64,000 nt of DNA from NCBI RefSeq assembly GCF_026626745.1, contig NZ_JAPNJW010000001.1, forward strand, positions 434,001-498,000, in the 5' to 3' direction. Position 1 is the first letter of the stretch, and every line of letters starts with the position of its first letter. The stretch is from Nannocystis sp. RBIL2 (lineage in GTDB: Bacteria; Myxococcota_A; Polyangia; Nannocystales; Nannocystaceae). Made by a program: the position numbers and the translations under genes. The notes beneath the pieces were generated by a model, which saw only the letters and a program-made list of their open reading frames with translations, searched no databases and was not told the origin of the DNA. This document shows, in pieces, positions 16,798-25,771 of the stretch.

Positions 16798-17001
16798 TCC
16801 TGTCGGTCTCGCCATTGCCGGCATTCACCACACCACCTCTCACCAATCATCGCACCGAGACTCGCATGATTCGCCGCGACCTCGAAGCCGCATCGCCGAG
16901 CGAGCGCAGACCGATCCGCGGCGCCCATCGCCAGCGCGTGCCTCCGTCGCTCTCGCCACGCGACGGCGCCGTTCTCCCTCGCGCCCGCTCGGCGCCCGCA
17001 A

Positions 17002-17913
17002 TTACCCGAGCGGCACCACCTCGAGCGCCCCCACCCCGATCCGCAGCAGCCGCGTCCCGGGTCGACGTTCGATCAGCCCCGCCGCGTCGGTCACGCCGGC
17101 GCGGGCCAGCTGCGCGCGCGCGCGGTGGATCGCCACGCCGAGGTGATCTTCCTTGATCCGCAGCATCGCCAGCAGCTCGTCCTGCCGCACCCAGCCCTGC
17201 TCGGCCGGCGTCATCCCGGCCTCGGCGTCTTCCAGGCGCTGGCGCGCGAGCAGCAGCAGCGGATAGTGGTGCGCGCGCACTTGCAGGTCGAGGCGGCGCT
17301 CGCCGCTCCACGCCACCAGCTCCACCTGCTCCTCGTCGCGGCTGACCGCGAAGCGCAGGCGCAGCTGCGCGACCACCAGCGGCGACGCGCCGTCCTCCCA
17401 CGTCCCCGCCGCGCCGGCGGGCAGGTGCACCCGCCACAGCCCGTCGGCGTCGACCACCGCGCGATCCTCGACCTCGCGCGCAGTGCCGTCCTGTTCGAGC
17501 CACCAGCGGCCGTCGCCTTCCTGGTAGATCGCCGCGCGCGGCTCGTCGTCGTGCGGCAGGGCCAGATAGCCGCCCTCCGCGACCCGGCGCTCCCCGTCGG
17601 CCAGGGCCACCGCCAGGGCTCGCGGGGCGCCCGCCTCGACGAGCTGCCACTGCCCCGACTCGCGGCCGAATTGCAGCGTCGCCCCGACCGCCAGCGGCGC
17701 CCGCCCCCCCGGCGCCAGCCGCACCTCGCCGACGTACGAGCCGTTGCGGCTGCCGAGGTCGCGCAGCACCCACTGCGTCCCCGACCACTGCAGCACCGCG
17801 TGCTCGCCCGACACGTCGCGCGCGGCGAGCACCAGATCGCAGCCGCGCGAGCGGCCGATCAGGCAGCGCTCCGGCAGCTCGACGTCGCCCTCGGGCCCGC
17901 GCAGAACACCCAT
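17002..17913 (-). CDS. FHA-domain protein with C-terminal winged-helix-like region
   Basis: A 303-residue protein. The ATG at 17911-17913 follows a GGGGGAGAGG ribosome site; the longer upstream frame is Arg-rich and rejected. An N-terminal FHA domain (about 1-90) has the phosphothreonine-binding residues in LIGRSRGCDLVL, SGEHAVLQW and DLGSRNGSYVG. The middle third is a beta-rich domain. The C-terminus (about 215-300: WVRQDELLAMLRIKEDHLGVAIHRARAQLARAGV, then RLLRIG) resembles a winged helix. It probably links Ser/Thr-kinase signalling to a binding or DNA-related output. Confidence 0.8.
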   Translation of the reverse strand: MGVLRGPEGDVELPERCLIGRSRGCDLVLAARDVSGEHAVLQWSGTQWVLRDLGSRNGSYVGEVRLAPGGRAPLAVGATLQFGRESGQWQLVEAGAPRALAVALADGERRVAEGGYLALPHDDEPRAAIYQEGDGRWWLEQDGTAREVEDRAVVDADGLWRVHLPAGAAGTWEDGASPLVVAQLRLRFAVSRDEEQVELVAWSGERRLDLQVRAHHYPLLLLARQRLEDAEAGMTPAEQGWVRQDELLAMLRIKEDHLGVAIHRARAQLARAGVTDAAGLIERRPGTRLLRIGVGALEVVPLG

Positions 17914-18062
17914 CAGCAGCCTCTCCCCCGTCGCACGCGCCCGCGAGGCTAGCACGGCGTCGCCCTGCCGTCGCCGGCGCCGTCTGCACGCCGGGCTCAC
18001 GCGCGCGCCGGACGCACGCTCGGCGCTGCGCTCGATCGGGCCGAGCGCGAGCGACCGCACGC

Positions 18063-18099
18063 GCATATGTCCGCAAGAACATGTCGCCGTCGACATCCT
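18063..18099. repeat. Three-unit 14-nt-period CATGTCC array
   Basis: TATGTCC, CATGTCG and CATCC units start exactly 14 nt apart, with intervening GCAAGAA/CGTCGA spacers that let neighbouring units pair. Confidence 0.65.
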
Positions 18100-18141
18100 C
18101 ACGTCGGCCGCGCTCCCCGCACCACGGCGAGCGCGCCGATA

Positions 18142-18190
18142 AGATGTCCCGAAGAACATGCCCGATTCGACATATCCCTCGGGACATCCT
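18142..18190. repeat. Four-unit 14-nt-period CATGTCC array
   Basis: GATGTCC, CATGCCC, CATATCC and CATCC units, each 14 nt after the last. One of the longest arrays in an intergenic region of this window. Confidence 0.7.
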
Positions 18191-18508
18191 CCGCCGCGGC
18201 CGCTCAGCGCATGACCGCCACGCTGGCGACCCACTGCGATCGTCGGGCTCGCAACGGATGCGGCCCACTGCGTCGACGACCGCCGATGAGAGGCGCGCTC
18301 CCGCGCTCGCCGCGATGGTTCGACGCCCGGGGAGTCCCGGACCACGCCGACGACTCGGCTCGAATATCAGAGACCGACTCACGCCATTTCCCCGCTGGCT
18401 GCGGCGGCGGCCCTCCGCCGAAGCGCCGCGGCCGGGCCTTATCCGCAGATTATCGCCGAGGACCTGCGCATTCCTTCAGCCACCTCCTCCATTCGGAGAG
18501 TAGGATCC

Positions 18509-18536
18509 TTGCTCGTACAAAAACACCATCTACGAT
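18509..18536 (+). promoter_or_regulatory. Candidate sigma-70-like promoter of the death-like-domain gene
   Basis: TTGCTC (18509-18514) and TACGAT (18531-18536) are 16 bp apart in an A/T-richer stretch, 69 bases before the ATG at 18605. A GGAG ribosome site sits just before that ATG. Confidence 0.45.
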
Positions 18537-18604
18537 AACTCTGTTCTCGTTACAGGCCCGCTACACCGGTTGCTGTATTGTCAGACTTTGGATATCCCGG
18601 AGTG

Positions 18605-20338
18605 ATGGACGACCCTGCGCCTGCAACCCCGGCCCGTCCGTGCCGTGAATCGCTGCACGCCCTGCTGTGCGCCACCCTGAGCCCGGAAGAGCTGCGAACG
18701 CTCGCGCATGCGATCGCAGAAGGGTGCGGCGACGACAGCATCGTCCATTCGCTCGGACCCGGGAGCGTGAGCGACCTCGCGAGCGAGCTCATCACGTTGG
18801 TCAACCGCCGGGGGCTGGAATACGACCTGTTCATGGGCCTGTCGCGGCTGCGCCCGCGACAGTTCACCCGCATCGTCCGCGTCGCGCACAAGTTCGACGT
18901 GGAGCTCCCGCCTCCGCCACCGTCTCCACCTCGCATCGTCTCCGCGCCGCTGTTGCACGAGGGCAACCTGGAGAGGTCGGTCGCTCGGCCGTCCGAGTCC
19001 GCTCGGCTGTTCGTGGCCGCGTTGCTCGCGGTCGGGCTCGGCATGATGGCACTCGGCGCCGGCTCTCTCGTCACGGCGCTCGTCGGTGCGCCGGCGTCCG
19101 TCACAAAACCGCCTCCCGAGCCCCCGCCGTCGCGGTCGGGCGGCCGTTCGCGCGAGCCGGAGCTGTTTGGGCCCACGCCCGCCGAGCCCGCGAGCGAACG
19201 CGCGTCGGAGCCTGCGTGCGCTCGCCCGAGCATTCACGAGATCCCGCCGCAAGAGCGCCTCGAGCTCCTGATCGTGTCGACGCGACGCCCGAAGAACACG
19301 GCGTGGATCACCTTCTCTGCCGACCTCGACAGCGGAGAGGCTGCCCGTCACATCCTCACCCACCACTTCCTGCGCAGCGACGAACAGATCATCCCGCTGC
19401 TGGCGGGCAACCGGCTGAAGCTGTGCGTCCTCGATGGGTGTGCCGGACCCGGCACGCCGATCTCGGCGCTCTTCCGCGGCGCCGACCCTGCACCCGCCCG
19501 GCCGCCAGTCGCCCCGAACACCGAGTCGAAGTGGGGCCTCCGCAAGGAGCTCGCCGACCCGCCGCGGCCGGCCGCCAGGACGGACGCCTCCGGCCCCGAC
19601 GGCGACAAATCACTCGGTGCGGGCATGCCGACCGTGGGCTTCGTCCTCCTCGACGATCTGTACCTCTTCTACTCCGAAGAGCCTCGCTCCGCGCTCGCCT
19701 GCACGGACTGGAACCTCCCCTGCGCGCGCACGCTCGCCTTGCCCGAGCGCACGGGTCGCCGCGAATTCTCCCTCTCGATCCGTCTCCGCCTCGACGCGAC
19801 CGAACCGCGGTCCCTCTCCGCGCCCGTCGATCCCTACTCCGACGATTGCTGGTGGCGAGACGAACAGCCGCTCCTCGCCGACGCGAGCGGCGCGTGCGGC
19901 GAGGCCCCTCGCTTCGCCCTGCTCCTCCGCAACGACGGCGGGCTGCGCTGGCTGATCGAGGATGGAGCGGACGCCGGTCCGGGTCGCGCCTGGTCCATCG
20001 ACGCCCCCGCGTCGGCTCCGCGCGGTGTGCTCGACGCGAACTGGCACCACATCACCCTCGTCCGCCGATTCGCCGAAGACGGCGATACGTCGCTCGAGCT
20101 GTGGCTCGACGGGGCGCTCCAGGGCGTCGAGACCTCGAACTCGCGCGACGATCTCGCCGACCTCTGGCTCGCGCCGGATGGAGCGCTGCGAGCCCCCTGG
20201 CACTGGGCTCTGAAAGGCGACCTCGGCCTGATGCACTTATGGGACTACGCGCTGCCGGAGGCCGATCTCGCCGAGCTGAGCCCGCCCTCGCGCTCTGACC
20301 CCGCCCGGCTGCCGCAGCTCGTCGACGCTCCCTCGTGA
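18605..20338 (+). CDS. Death-like/effector-associated domain, TM helix and LamG-like domain protein
   Basis: A 577-residue protein. Residues about 15-90 match the pattern of bacterial death-like or effector-associated domains (LHALLCATLSPEELRTLAHA, SIVHSLGPGSVSDLASELIT, LVNRRGLEYDLFMGLSRLRP). A TM helix follows at about 133-160 (LFVAALLAVGLGMMALGAG), then a Pro/Ser-rich spacer. The C-terminal 200 residues look like a concanavalin A/LamG fold (REFSLSIRLRLDA, then NWHHITLVRRFAEDG, LELWLDGALQGVET). The layout suggests a membrane receptor: adaptor domain inside, ligand or glycan-binding domain outside. In related proteins such domains recruit proteases or NTPases in conflict or cell-death systems, but no partner with the same domain is encoded nearby. 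The ATG has GGAG upstream. Confidence 0.65.
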   Translation: MDDPAPATPARPCRESLHALLCATLSPEELRTLAHAIAEGCGDDSIVHSLGPGSVSDLASELITLVNRRGLEYDLFMGLSRLRPRQFTRIVRVAHKFDVELPPPPPSPPRIVSAPLLHEGNLERSVARPSESARLFVAALLAVGLGMMALGAGSLVTALVGAPASVTKPPPEPPPSRSGGRSREPELFGPTPAEPASERASEPACARPSIHEIPPQERLELLIVSTRRPKNTAWITFSADLDSGEAARHILTHHFLRSDEQIIPLLAGNRLKLCVLDGCAGPGTPISALFRGADPAPARPPVAPNTESKWGLRKELADPPRPAARTDASGPDGDKSLGAGMPTVGFVLLDDLYLFYSEEPRSALACTDWNLPCARTLALPERTGRREFSLSIRLRLDATEPRSLSAPVDPYSDDCWWRDEQPLLADASGACGEAPRFALLLRNDGGLRWLIEDGADAGPGRAWSIDAPASAPRGVLDANWHHITLVRRFAEDGDTSLELWLDGALQGVETSNSRDDLADLWLAPDGALRAPWHWALKGDLGLMHLWDYALPEADLAELSPPSRSDPARLPQLVDAPS

Positions 20339-20381
20339 CGCGACCCGGCGTCGTATCACATCGTCCGGGCGCGCCGCTCGC

Positions 20382-21235
20382 TCAACGGCCCGCCCTGGCC
20401 GTCGCCATCGCCCGCGCCAGTCGACCGCTGCGCCACAGCCACAGCGCCACCGCCGAGTAGGCGACGCAGGAGAACACCCCGACTTCGCCCGCCAGCAGCG
20501 GCTCCAGGGGGCCGGCGAACCACGCGTCGAACACTGCCTGGAAGAACACGTTGTGCGACGAGTGGGCGAGCACGACCGGCCAGATGCTCCCGGTCGCCAG
20601 GCGCAGCCAGCCGAACACCACCGAGACCGGCACGATCGTCGCCATGAACAGCCCCGCGGTGAGCCACGGCCAGGCGGTCAGCGTGTAATCGCCCCAGACG
20701 ATCAGCGGAAGTGATAGAGCCCCCATATCACCCCGGTGAAGACCAGCGGGGCCCGAAAGCCGGCGCGGATCGATCGCGGCTGCAGGTAACCGCGCCAGCC
20801 GACCTCCTCTCCGAATGCTCCGATCAGCCCGATCGCCACCATCAACGTCGCATCCATCGCCGCGCTCGACAGCCACAGCGACACCGGGGCCGGATGCCCC
20901 GCGAATTTCTCCGGCGGAGCGAACGACACCACGCCGGTCAGCAGCGCCGCCCCGTACGTGAACCCTGCGCAGCCCGCCGGCAGCACGTACGCGAGCGCCA
21001 GGCCGCGCCACGGCCCGCGCCGCCAGCCGACCTCGGCGAACGACTCGCGCCCCACAATCCGCAGCGCGAACGACACCGACAGCGGCACCCACATCAACCC
21101 GAACAGGATGACCCCCGGCACCGCCCGCATCCCGCCCGCGCGGAGGATCGCGACCTCGTAGAGCGCCGCGAACAGCAATACCAACACGCTGAAGCCGAGC
21201 GCCTGCCGGCGCGCGGCACGGACATCCTGTCTCAT
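20382..21235 (-). pseudogene. CPBP-family intramembrane metalloprotease gene with a one-base frameshift
   Basis: The 5' part (to the TGA at 20702-20704) encodes a membrane protein from MRQDVRAARRQ with motif 1 EEVGWR (in GAFGEEVGWRGYL) and motif 2 in WGLYHF. In the next frame the protein continues without loss: PLIVWGDYTLTAWPWLTAGL, then motif 3 HSSHNVFF and further TM helices to 20382. Joining the frames needs one extra base near 20705-20712 (TTC CGC would become TTC CCG), restoring the family pattern WGLYHFPLIVWGDY. A natural mutation or a sequencing error are both possible. CPBP proteases cleave membrane proteins or confer bacteriocin immunity. Confidence 0.85.
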
Positions 21236-21537
21236 GCTCCGAGGATATCGCCGCCGCGCGCCGCAGTCGCTGCATTGCACCCCGTTCACCACCTTCTGTT
21301 CCGCGCGCCGATTTTGCGACACCTCGCCGACGCACCGCCGCGGCCGGCGCCGGCGCCTGCTCGCCTGTCCGAACAGGCAGATGCCCGGCAGGCTCGCCAC
21401 ACGCACGAGCCTGCCGGCGCGCCTACGCGTAGCGCGGTACTATCCATCTCGCTAGCAAATCAATCTTCCAGCGACTCGCTACAATACAAACAGCACCTCC
21501 TCGATGCAATCGCGGCACCCTCGATCCCGCGAGCAGC
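21236..21537. other. Hairpin-rich intergenic region
   Basis: 302 bases between two minus-strand genes. Two strong hairpins and one 10-bp palindrome (CTACGCGTAG) are packed in 21363-21435. An A/T-rich tract follows at 21440-21500. It could terminate the Cys-rich repeat gene and carry the CPBP promoter. Confidence 0.6.
21363..21417. terminator. Tandem strong hairpins
   Basis: 21363-21378 is GCCTGT/ACAGGC with a CCGA loop (same family as the CTGTCC repeats). 21385-21417 has perfect 12-bp arms CCGGCAGGCTCG and CGAGCCTGCCGG with a 9-nt loop. No U-run follows, so an intrinsic terminator is not certain. Confidence 0.5.
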
Positions 21538-23421
21538 TCACTCTTCCCGCTGCTCGAAGCAATACAGCCGCCGCATGCTCGCGCAGCTCGCCGCCTTCGT
21601 CGCCCCCTCGTCGGTCCAGCGCGAGTCGGTCGCGGTCGTCCTGCCGACGCGTCCCTTCGCCGTCGGCATCGAGCCGCCGTCCGTCCAGCTCGCGCAGTGC
21701 TCCGTCGCCGCGGTCAGGTTCGCGTTCATGCCCGTCCACACCGCGAACTGGCCGACCGGCGTCCCCCATTCGTCGACGGCGATCGGCGCCGCCAGGGTGC
21801 CCTGGAACAGCTCGTACATCGACCCCGCGACGTCCGGCCCGTCGACGCGCGCGTACCCGGCCGGCGAATCGTCGATGTGCAGCCACACCGCCGTCGTCGG
21901 CGTAGCGATCCACGCGCGCCACACGCCGCCGAGTCCGGCCGCGTCGGCGCGCTCCTGGCATCTCGCCGCCGCGCCCTCGATCCCGCCGAGGTTGCCGGTG
22001 TACGTCGCGCTGGTCACGAACACCCGCCGCGGCACCGTGCAGTCGGCGTTGCACAGGTCGCCGTCGAGGGTGTTGCCGTCGTCGCACTCCTCCTCGTCGA
22101 GCCACAGCACGCCGTCGCCGCACTCGGCGAGTTGGCACGACTTGGTGCATTCGAGCCAATTGCCGCCGTACGGACCCCAGTCGCACTCCTCGCCGGCCTG
22201 CGCGATCCCGTCGCCGCACACGGGCAGACGGCAGCTGCTGGTACACCCGTCGTAGTCGTCGTCGTTGGCGTCGTCGCACTCCTCGAGCGGATCGAGCTCG
22301 CCATTGCCGCAATTCGGCAGCGTACAGTCGCTCGCGCACGCGCCCTCCGGCCCGTTGTTCTCGCCCTCGTCGCACGCCTCGGCCCCGACCCACAAGTACC
22401 CGTCGCCGCACCAGGCCATCTGGCACGCGGGATTGCAGGCGCCGAGCTCCTCGTTGTTCGGGCCGACGTCACAAGCCTCGCCGATCGCCCAACTGGCCAC
22501 ACCGTCGCCGCAGGTCGCGCTCGTACACCACTCGGTACATTCGTCGCCCCAGTCGCCGTTCTTGCCGTCGTCGCACTGCTCGCCCGCGTCGACCTCCCCG
22601 TTGCCGCAGGTCTCCATCGAACAGTCGGCGACGCAGCCGTCGCCGTCGAGGGTGTTGCCGTCATCGCACGCCTCGCCGTCGGCGACGTACCCGTCGCCGC
22701 ACACGTTGAACTTGCACTCTCCGCTGCAGGCCGAGCCCGTGCCGTTCTCCGGCCCGTAGTCGCACGCCTCCGCGCCGCTGCCCGCGTCGTGCAGCCGGCC
22801 GTCGCCGCACGCCGCCGGCTCGCAGCCCGGCGTGCAGTCGCCGTTCTCGGCGTTGTCCTCGCCGTCGTCGCAGCCCTCGCCGTTGTCGGGCTGGACGAAC
22901 CCGTCGCCGCACGTCGCCGCCAGGCACGCCGAGGTACACGCGTCGGAGTCGTCGTCGTCGCCGTCGTCGCAGACCTCCGGGGCCTGCACCACCCCGTCGC
23001 CGCAGGACGCCGCCACGCACTCGTTGCTGCACGCGTCGTCGTCGACCTCGTTGGCGTCGTCGCAGCCCTCCATCGGCCCGACCAGGCCGTCGCCGCACAC
23101 GTTGAACGTGCAATCGAGCTTGCACGCGGCCTCGTCGCCGTTGCCCGCCCCGTCGTCGCACTCCTCCTCCGGTCCGACGTCGCCGTCGCCGCAGACATTG
23201 AGCATACAGCTCGCCAGGCAGCGCGCTCCCGGCCCGTTGTCGATGTCGTCATCGCATTGCTCGCCGGGCTGCAGCGCCCCGTCGCCGCACACGCCCGGGG
23301 CCGCCGGCACCTCGACGTGGACCGTGATCTCGACGGCGGAGTCGCAGGCCGGGCCCAGCAGCACCGTGGCCAGCGTGAGCGAGGAAATGGTGAGAGGAGG
23401 AGGGACGATCTTCAATGGCAT
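21538..23421 (-). CDS. Cys-rich repeat protein (DUF4215 type) with C-terminal endostatin-like domain
   Basis: A 627-residue secreted protein. The start at 23419-23421 precedes a signal peptide and possible lipobox (LLGPAC). Thirteen tandem modules of the form CGDG(x)n(E/Q)xCDD...C follow, the Myxococcus Cys-rich repeat, from about residue 44 to 465. Each is likely a small disulfide-bonded or Ca-binding unit (many Asp/Asn). The last about 160 residues (VFVTSATYTGNLGGIEGAAA, VWTGMNANL, LYCFEQ) resemble the collagen XV/XVIII endostatin-like or DUF1554 domain of bacterial surface proteins. It is probably an adhesive cell-surface protein. Confidence 0.85.
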   Translation of the reverse strand: MPLKIVPPPLTISSLTLATVLLGPACDSAVEITVHVEVPAAPGVCGDGALQPGEQCDDDIDNGPGARCLASCMLNVCGDGDVGPEEECDDGAGNGDEAACKLDCTFNVCGDGLVGPMEGCDDANEVDDDACSNECVAASCGDGVVQAPEVCDDGDDDDSDACTSACLAATCGDGFVQPDNGEGCDDGEDNAENGDCTPGCEPAACGDGRLHDAGSGAEACDYGPENGTGSACSGECKFNVCGDGYVADGEACDDGNTLDGDGCVADCSMETCGNGEVDAGEQCDDGKNGDWGDECTEWCTSATCGDGVASWAIGEACDVGPNNEELGACNPACQMAWCGDGYLWVGAEACDEGENNGPEGACASDCTLPNCGNGELDPLEECDDANDDDYDGCTSSCRLPVCGDGIAQAGEECDWGPYGGNWLECTKSCQLAECGDGVLWLDEEECDDGNTLDGDLCNADCTVPRRVFVTSATYTGNLGGIEGAAARCQERADAAGLGGVWRAWIATPTTAVWLHIDDSPAGYARVDGPDVAGSMYELFQGTLAAPIAVDEWGTPVGQFAVWTGMNANLTAATEHCASWTDGGSMPTAKGRVGRTTATDSRWTDEGATKAASCASMRRLYCFEQREE

Positions 23422-23720
23422 GTTCTCGTGGCTCCGATCGCAGCACGCGATCGAACAGGGCCGCCTCACCGCCGACGCACGCGGTGTGACGACCGGACCG
23501 GACAATCGACAGCGTCGACGTTCCAACCGCCGCTCCGCAGAATCATTCCTCGCCGCGGATCGCTCCGCGCGAGCCGCCTTCATCGACCACGAAGGGCCCC
23601 GTGCCCTCGACGCAAGCCGCAGTCACCGCGGACACTTCTCGCCGCGGGCCCGCGAAATGCAAGCAGCGCCGCGGCCCGCGTCCACGACGAATTCGCGCCG
23701 TCGATTTCTCGCGGACGCCC
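23422..23720. other. Intergenic region, nothing recognised
   Basis: About 300 bases between two minus-strand genes. No ribosome site stronger than a GAGCCACGAG stretch before the Cys-rich gene and no coding pattern was seen. It probably carries the promoter for the Cys-rich gene. Confidence 0.45.
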
Positions 23721-24440
23721 TCAGAAGCGCACGCCGACGAACGCGCGCGCGCGGATCAGCAGCCACGGCGCTGGCACCGACACGTCGAACGCCGGCTCGA
23801 CGCCGATGAGCAGCCGCCGCTGCTTGCCGAGCGCGCCCTGCAGACCGACGCCGACCTCGGCGACGAACATGCGCGCGAGGTTGATCTGCGGCGTGCCGAC
23901 CAGCAGGTCCATGCCCAGGCGCACGAGCCCGTAGGCGAACGCGCGCTCGTTGCTGGCGCCGATCCGCAGCTCCGGCCCGAAGCGCAGGAAGTTGAGCGTC
24001 TTGCCGGCCCAGCTGTTCTCGTAGGGATTGACCCACAGCATGTGCTCGAAGAAGCCGCCGAGCGCGATCGCCAGGCGCTTGCGCATCGTCCAGTAGCGGC
24101 CCGCGCCGAGCCCCCAGCCCCACATCTGGAAGCCCGGCGAGCGCACGTCGAGGGCGAACAGCGCCGGCGAGACGTGCAGATACACCCCGGTCGCGCGCAG
24201 CCCCTGCGCCTGCACGCGGAACGGATCGACGTAGGTGGCGACCGGCGAGAGGCCGTCGCCCGCGATCGCCGGCGCGCTGACCAGCGCGGCGCACAGGCAG
24301 GCCGCGGCGGGCAGCAGGGCGAGCGGGCGGCGTCGGGGCGTCACGCGCAGTTCTTGGCACGGGTCGCCGCCAGCCGCCGCGCCGCGGCCCTCGCCGCCGT
24401 CCGACTCGCGCCCGGGCAGCGCGCCCGCCGGCGTCGACAT
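23721..24440 (-). CDS. Exported beta-barrel-like protein, function unknown
   Basis: 239 residues from the ATG at 24438-24440, which has GGAGGG three bases upstream. An alternative GTG at 24342-24344 would start directly at the signal peptide (RRRPLALLPAAACLCAALVS, cleavage after PAIA). The mature part alternates aromatic and polar residues with many Gly (GWGLGAGRYWTM, LAIALGGFFEHML, VGVRF at the end). The terminal Phe and strand pattern fit an outer-membrane barrel. It lies downstream of the lactonase gene on the same strand, separated by a hairpin repeat. Confidence 0.6.
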   Translation of the reverse strand: MSTPAGALPGRESDGGEGRGAAAGGDPCQELRVTPRRRPLALLPAAACLCAALVSAPAIAGDGLSPVATYVDPFRVQAQGLRATGVYLHVSPALFALDVRSPGFQMWGWGLGAGRYWTMRKRLAIALGGFFEHMLWVNPYENSWAGKTLNFLRFGPELRIGASNERAFAYGLVRLGMDLLVGTPQINLARMFVAEVGVGLQGALGKQRRLLIGVEPAFDVSVPAPWLLIRARAFVGVRF

Positions 24441-24501
24441 GGCCCTCCGCGCCGGACCCGCACCAGCGGACAGCCGTCCCCGGGCCGTTCGCCGCACTCC
24501 A

Positions 24502-24540
24502 CGACATGTCCCTTGAGACATGCCCGAATCGGCATGTCGC
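24502..24540. repeat. Three-unit 14-nt-period CATGTCC array
   Basis: CATGTCC, CATGCCC and CATGTCG begin exactly 14 nt apart. The array lies just past the stop of the lactonase gene (24554), on the 3' side. Confidence 0.7.
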
Positions 24541-24553
24541 TCCGGACCGCCGC

Positions 24554-25618
24554 CTACAGCGGGACCTTCGAGATCCGGTCGCGGTGCAGGTGGCCGAGGT
24601 AGAGCGCCCCGTCGCGCTCGTGGACGCTCGTCACCTGGTGGACCGTCGCGCCCGAGGTGTCGTGCAGGCTCTGCAGCACCTTGCCGTCCTCGTCGATCTC
24701 GATCGCCAGCCCGTACGGCTCCGGCTTCGGCCACAGCGCGCGCGGCAGGTTGGCGACCATCCGCTTGAGCAGCGGCCGCGGGGCCAGGAAATCACCGGCC
24801 GCGTTGCGCACCGTGAACATCGCCACCCAGAACGTCCCGCGGCCGCTCTGCGCCACCCCGTCGGGGAAGCCCGGCAGCCCCTCGATCAGCACGTCGGTGG
24901 TGCCCGCCTTGGGCCCCTTGAGCCAGTGACGGGAGATCCGGTAGCGATAGGTCTCGTTGACCGCGACGAACGACTCGTCGCCGCTCAGGGCCACGCCGTT
25001 GGCGAAGTACAGGTCCTTGGCCAGCACCGTCGACGTCTTGGTCTGTGGGTCGTACTTGATCAGGCGCCCGTGCGGCCGGCCCTCGAGCAGGTCGAGCATG
25101 TGATCGCCGAAGCCGAACTTGTCGCTCGCGTCGGTGAAGTAGATCATCCCGTCGCTCGCGACCGCGACGTCGTCGGTGAAGCCGAGCCGCACCCCGTCGA
25201 CGGTGTCGACCAGCGTCGACACCTCGCCCTCGGGGCTCACCGACAGCAGGCCCTTCTTGGCGTCGGCGACGATCAGCGCCCCCGACGGCGCGAAGTCGAG
25301 GCCCAGCGGCCGGCCGCCGGTGTTGGCGAACACCTCGAGCGCGTCGCCGTTCAGCCGCAGCACCTCGCCCGCGTTCGTCCCCCCGTACACCCGGCCCTGC
25401 GCGTCCGTCTCCACGTCCTCGGGCCCGTCGATCTTGCCCGCCGCCAGGATCGTCGCCCCCGCCATGCGCTCGTTCGGCGCCAGCGGCCCCGTCATCGCCG
25501 ACACCGGCGGCGGGTCCCACGCCACCGGGTCGATCGGCGCCGGCGCCAGCGCCAGGTACCCCGCGAACAGTCCGAGCCCCAGGACCAGCAACAACACCAG
25601 GCGCAGCAGCAGCTTCAT
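24554..25618 (-). CDS. Strictosidine-synthase-like/SMP-30-type beta-propeller hydrolase, membrane anchored
   Basis: A 354-residue protein. Start taken at 25616-25618 because a TACGAT hexamer lies ten bases upstream (leaderless pattern); an in-frame ATG at 25628-25630 adds four residues. One N-terminal TM helix (LLRLVLLLVLGLGLFAGYL) anchors a six-bladed propeller. Features include GPEDVETDAQGRVYGG, LGLDFAPSGALIVADAKKGL and the family motif YRISRHWLKGPKAGTTDVL. Relatives include lactonases and arylesterases, so hydrolysis of a lactone or ester at the membrane is likely. The substrate is unknown. Confidence 0.8.
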   Translation of the reverse strand: MKLLLRLVLLLVLGLGLFAGYLALAPAPIDPVAWDPPPVSAMTGPLAPNERMAGATILAAGKIDGPEDVETDAQGRVYGGTNAGEVLRLNGDALEVFANTGGRPLGLDFAPSGALIVADAKKGLLSVSPEGEVSTLVDTVDGVRLGFTDDVAVASDGMIYFTDASDKFGFGDHMLDLLEGRPHGRLIKYDPQTKTSTVLAKDLYFANGVALSGDESFVAVNETYRYRISRHWLKGPKAGTTDVLIEGLPGFPDGVAQSGRGTFWVAMFTVRNAAGDFLAPRPLLKRMVANLPRALWPKPEPYGLAIEIDEDGKVLQSLHDTSGATVHQVTSVHERDGALYLGHLHRDRISKVPL

Positions 25619-25771
25619 GGAGATCGCCATCGTAGGCCATCTTCGCCGGCCCCGCGACGCGCGTCGACGCACGTCGCCCACCGGTGCGACTCCTGTCGCC
25701 GCCGCTCCTGCCCCGCCCTCCGCATCGTAGGCTCGGGGCTCCGGGGCGCGACGCGGCGCCCGGCGTGACGC

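Larger units (their letters stand above)
17914..18604. other. Long intergenic region between divergent FHA and death-like-domain genes
   Basis: 691 bases. It holds two multi-unit CATGTCC-family arrays (18063-18099 and 18142-18190), a lower-GC segment at 18500-18560 with a plausible promoter, and no supported gene. Confidence 0.55.

Noticed and set aside
17914..18345. N-terminal extension of the FHA protein
   Set aside because: Arg/Ser/Gly-rich sequence reading through the repeat array at 18063-18190; a good ribosome site supports the ATG at 17913.
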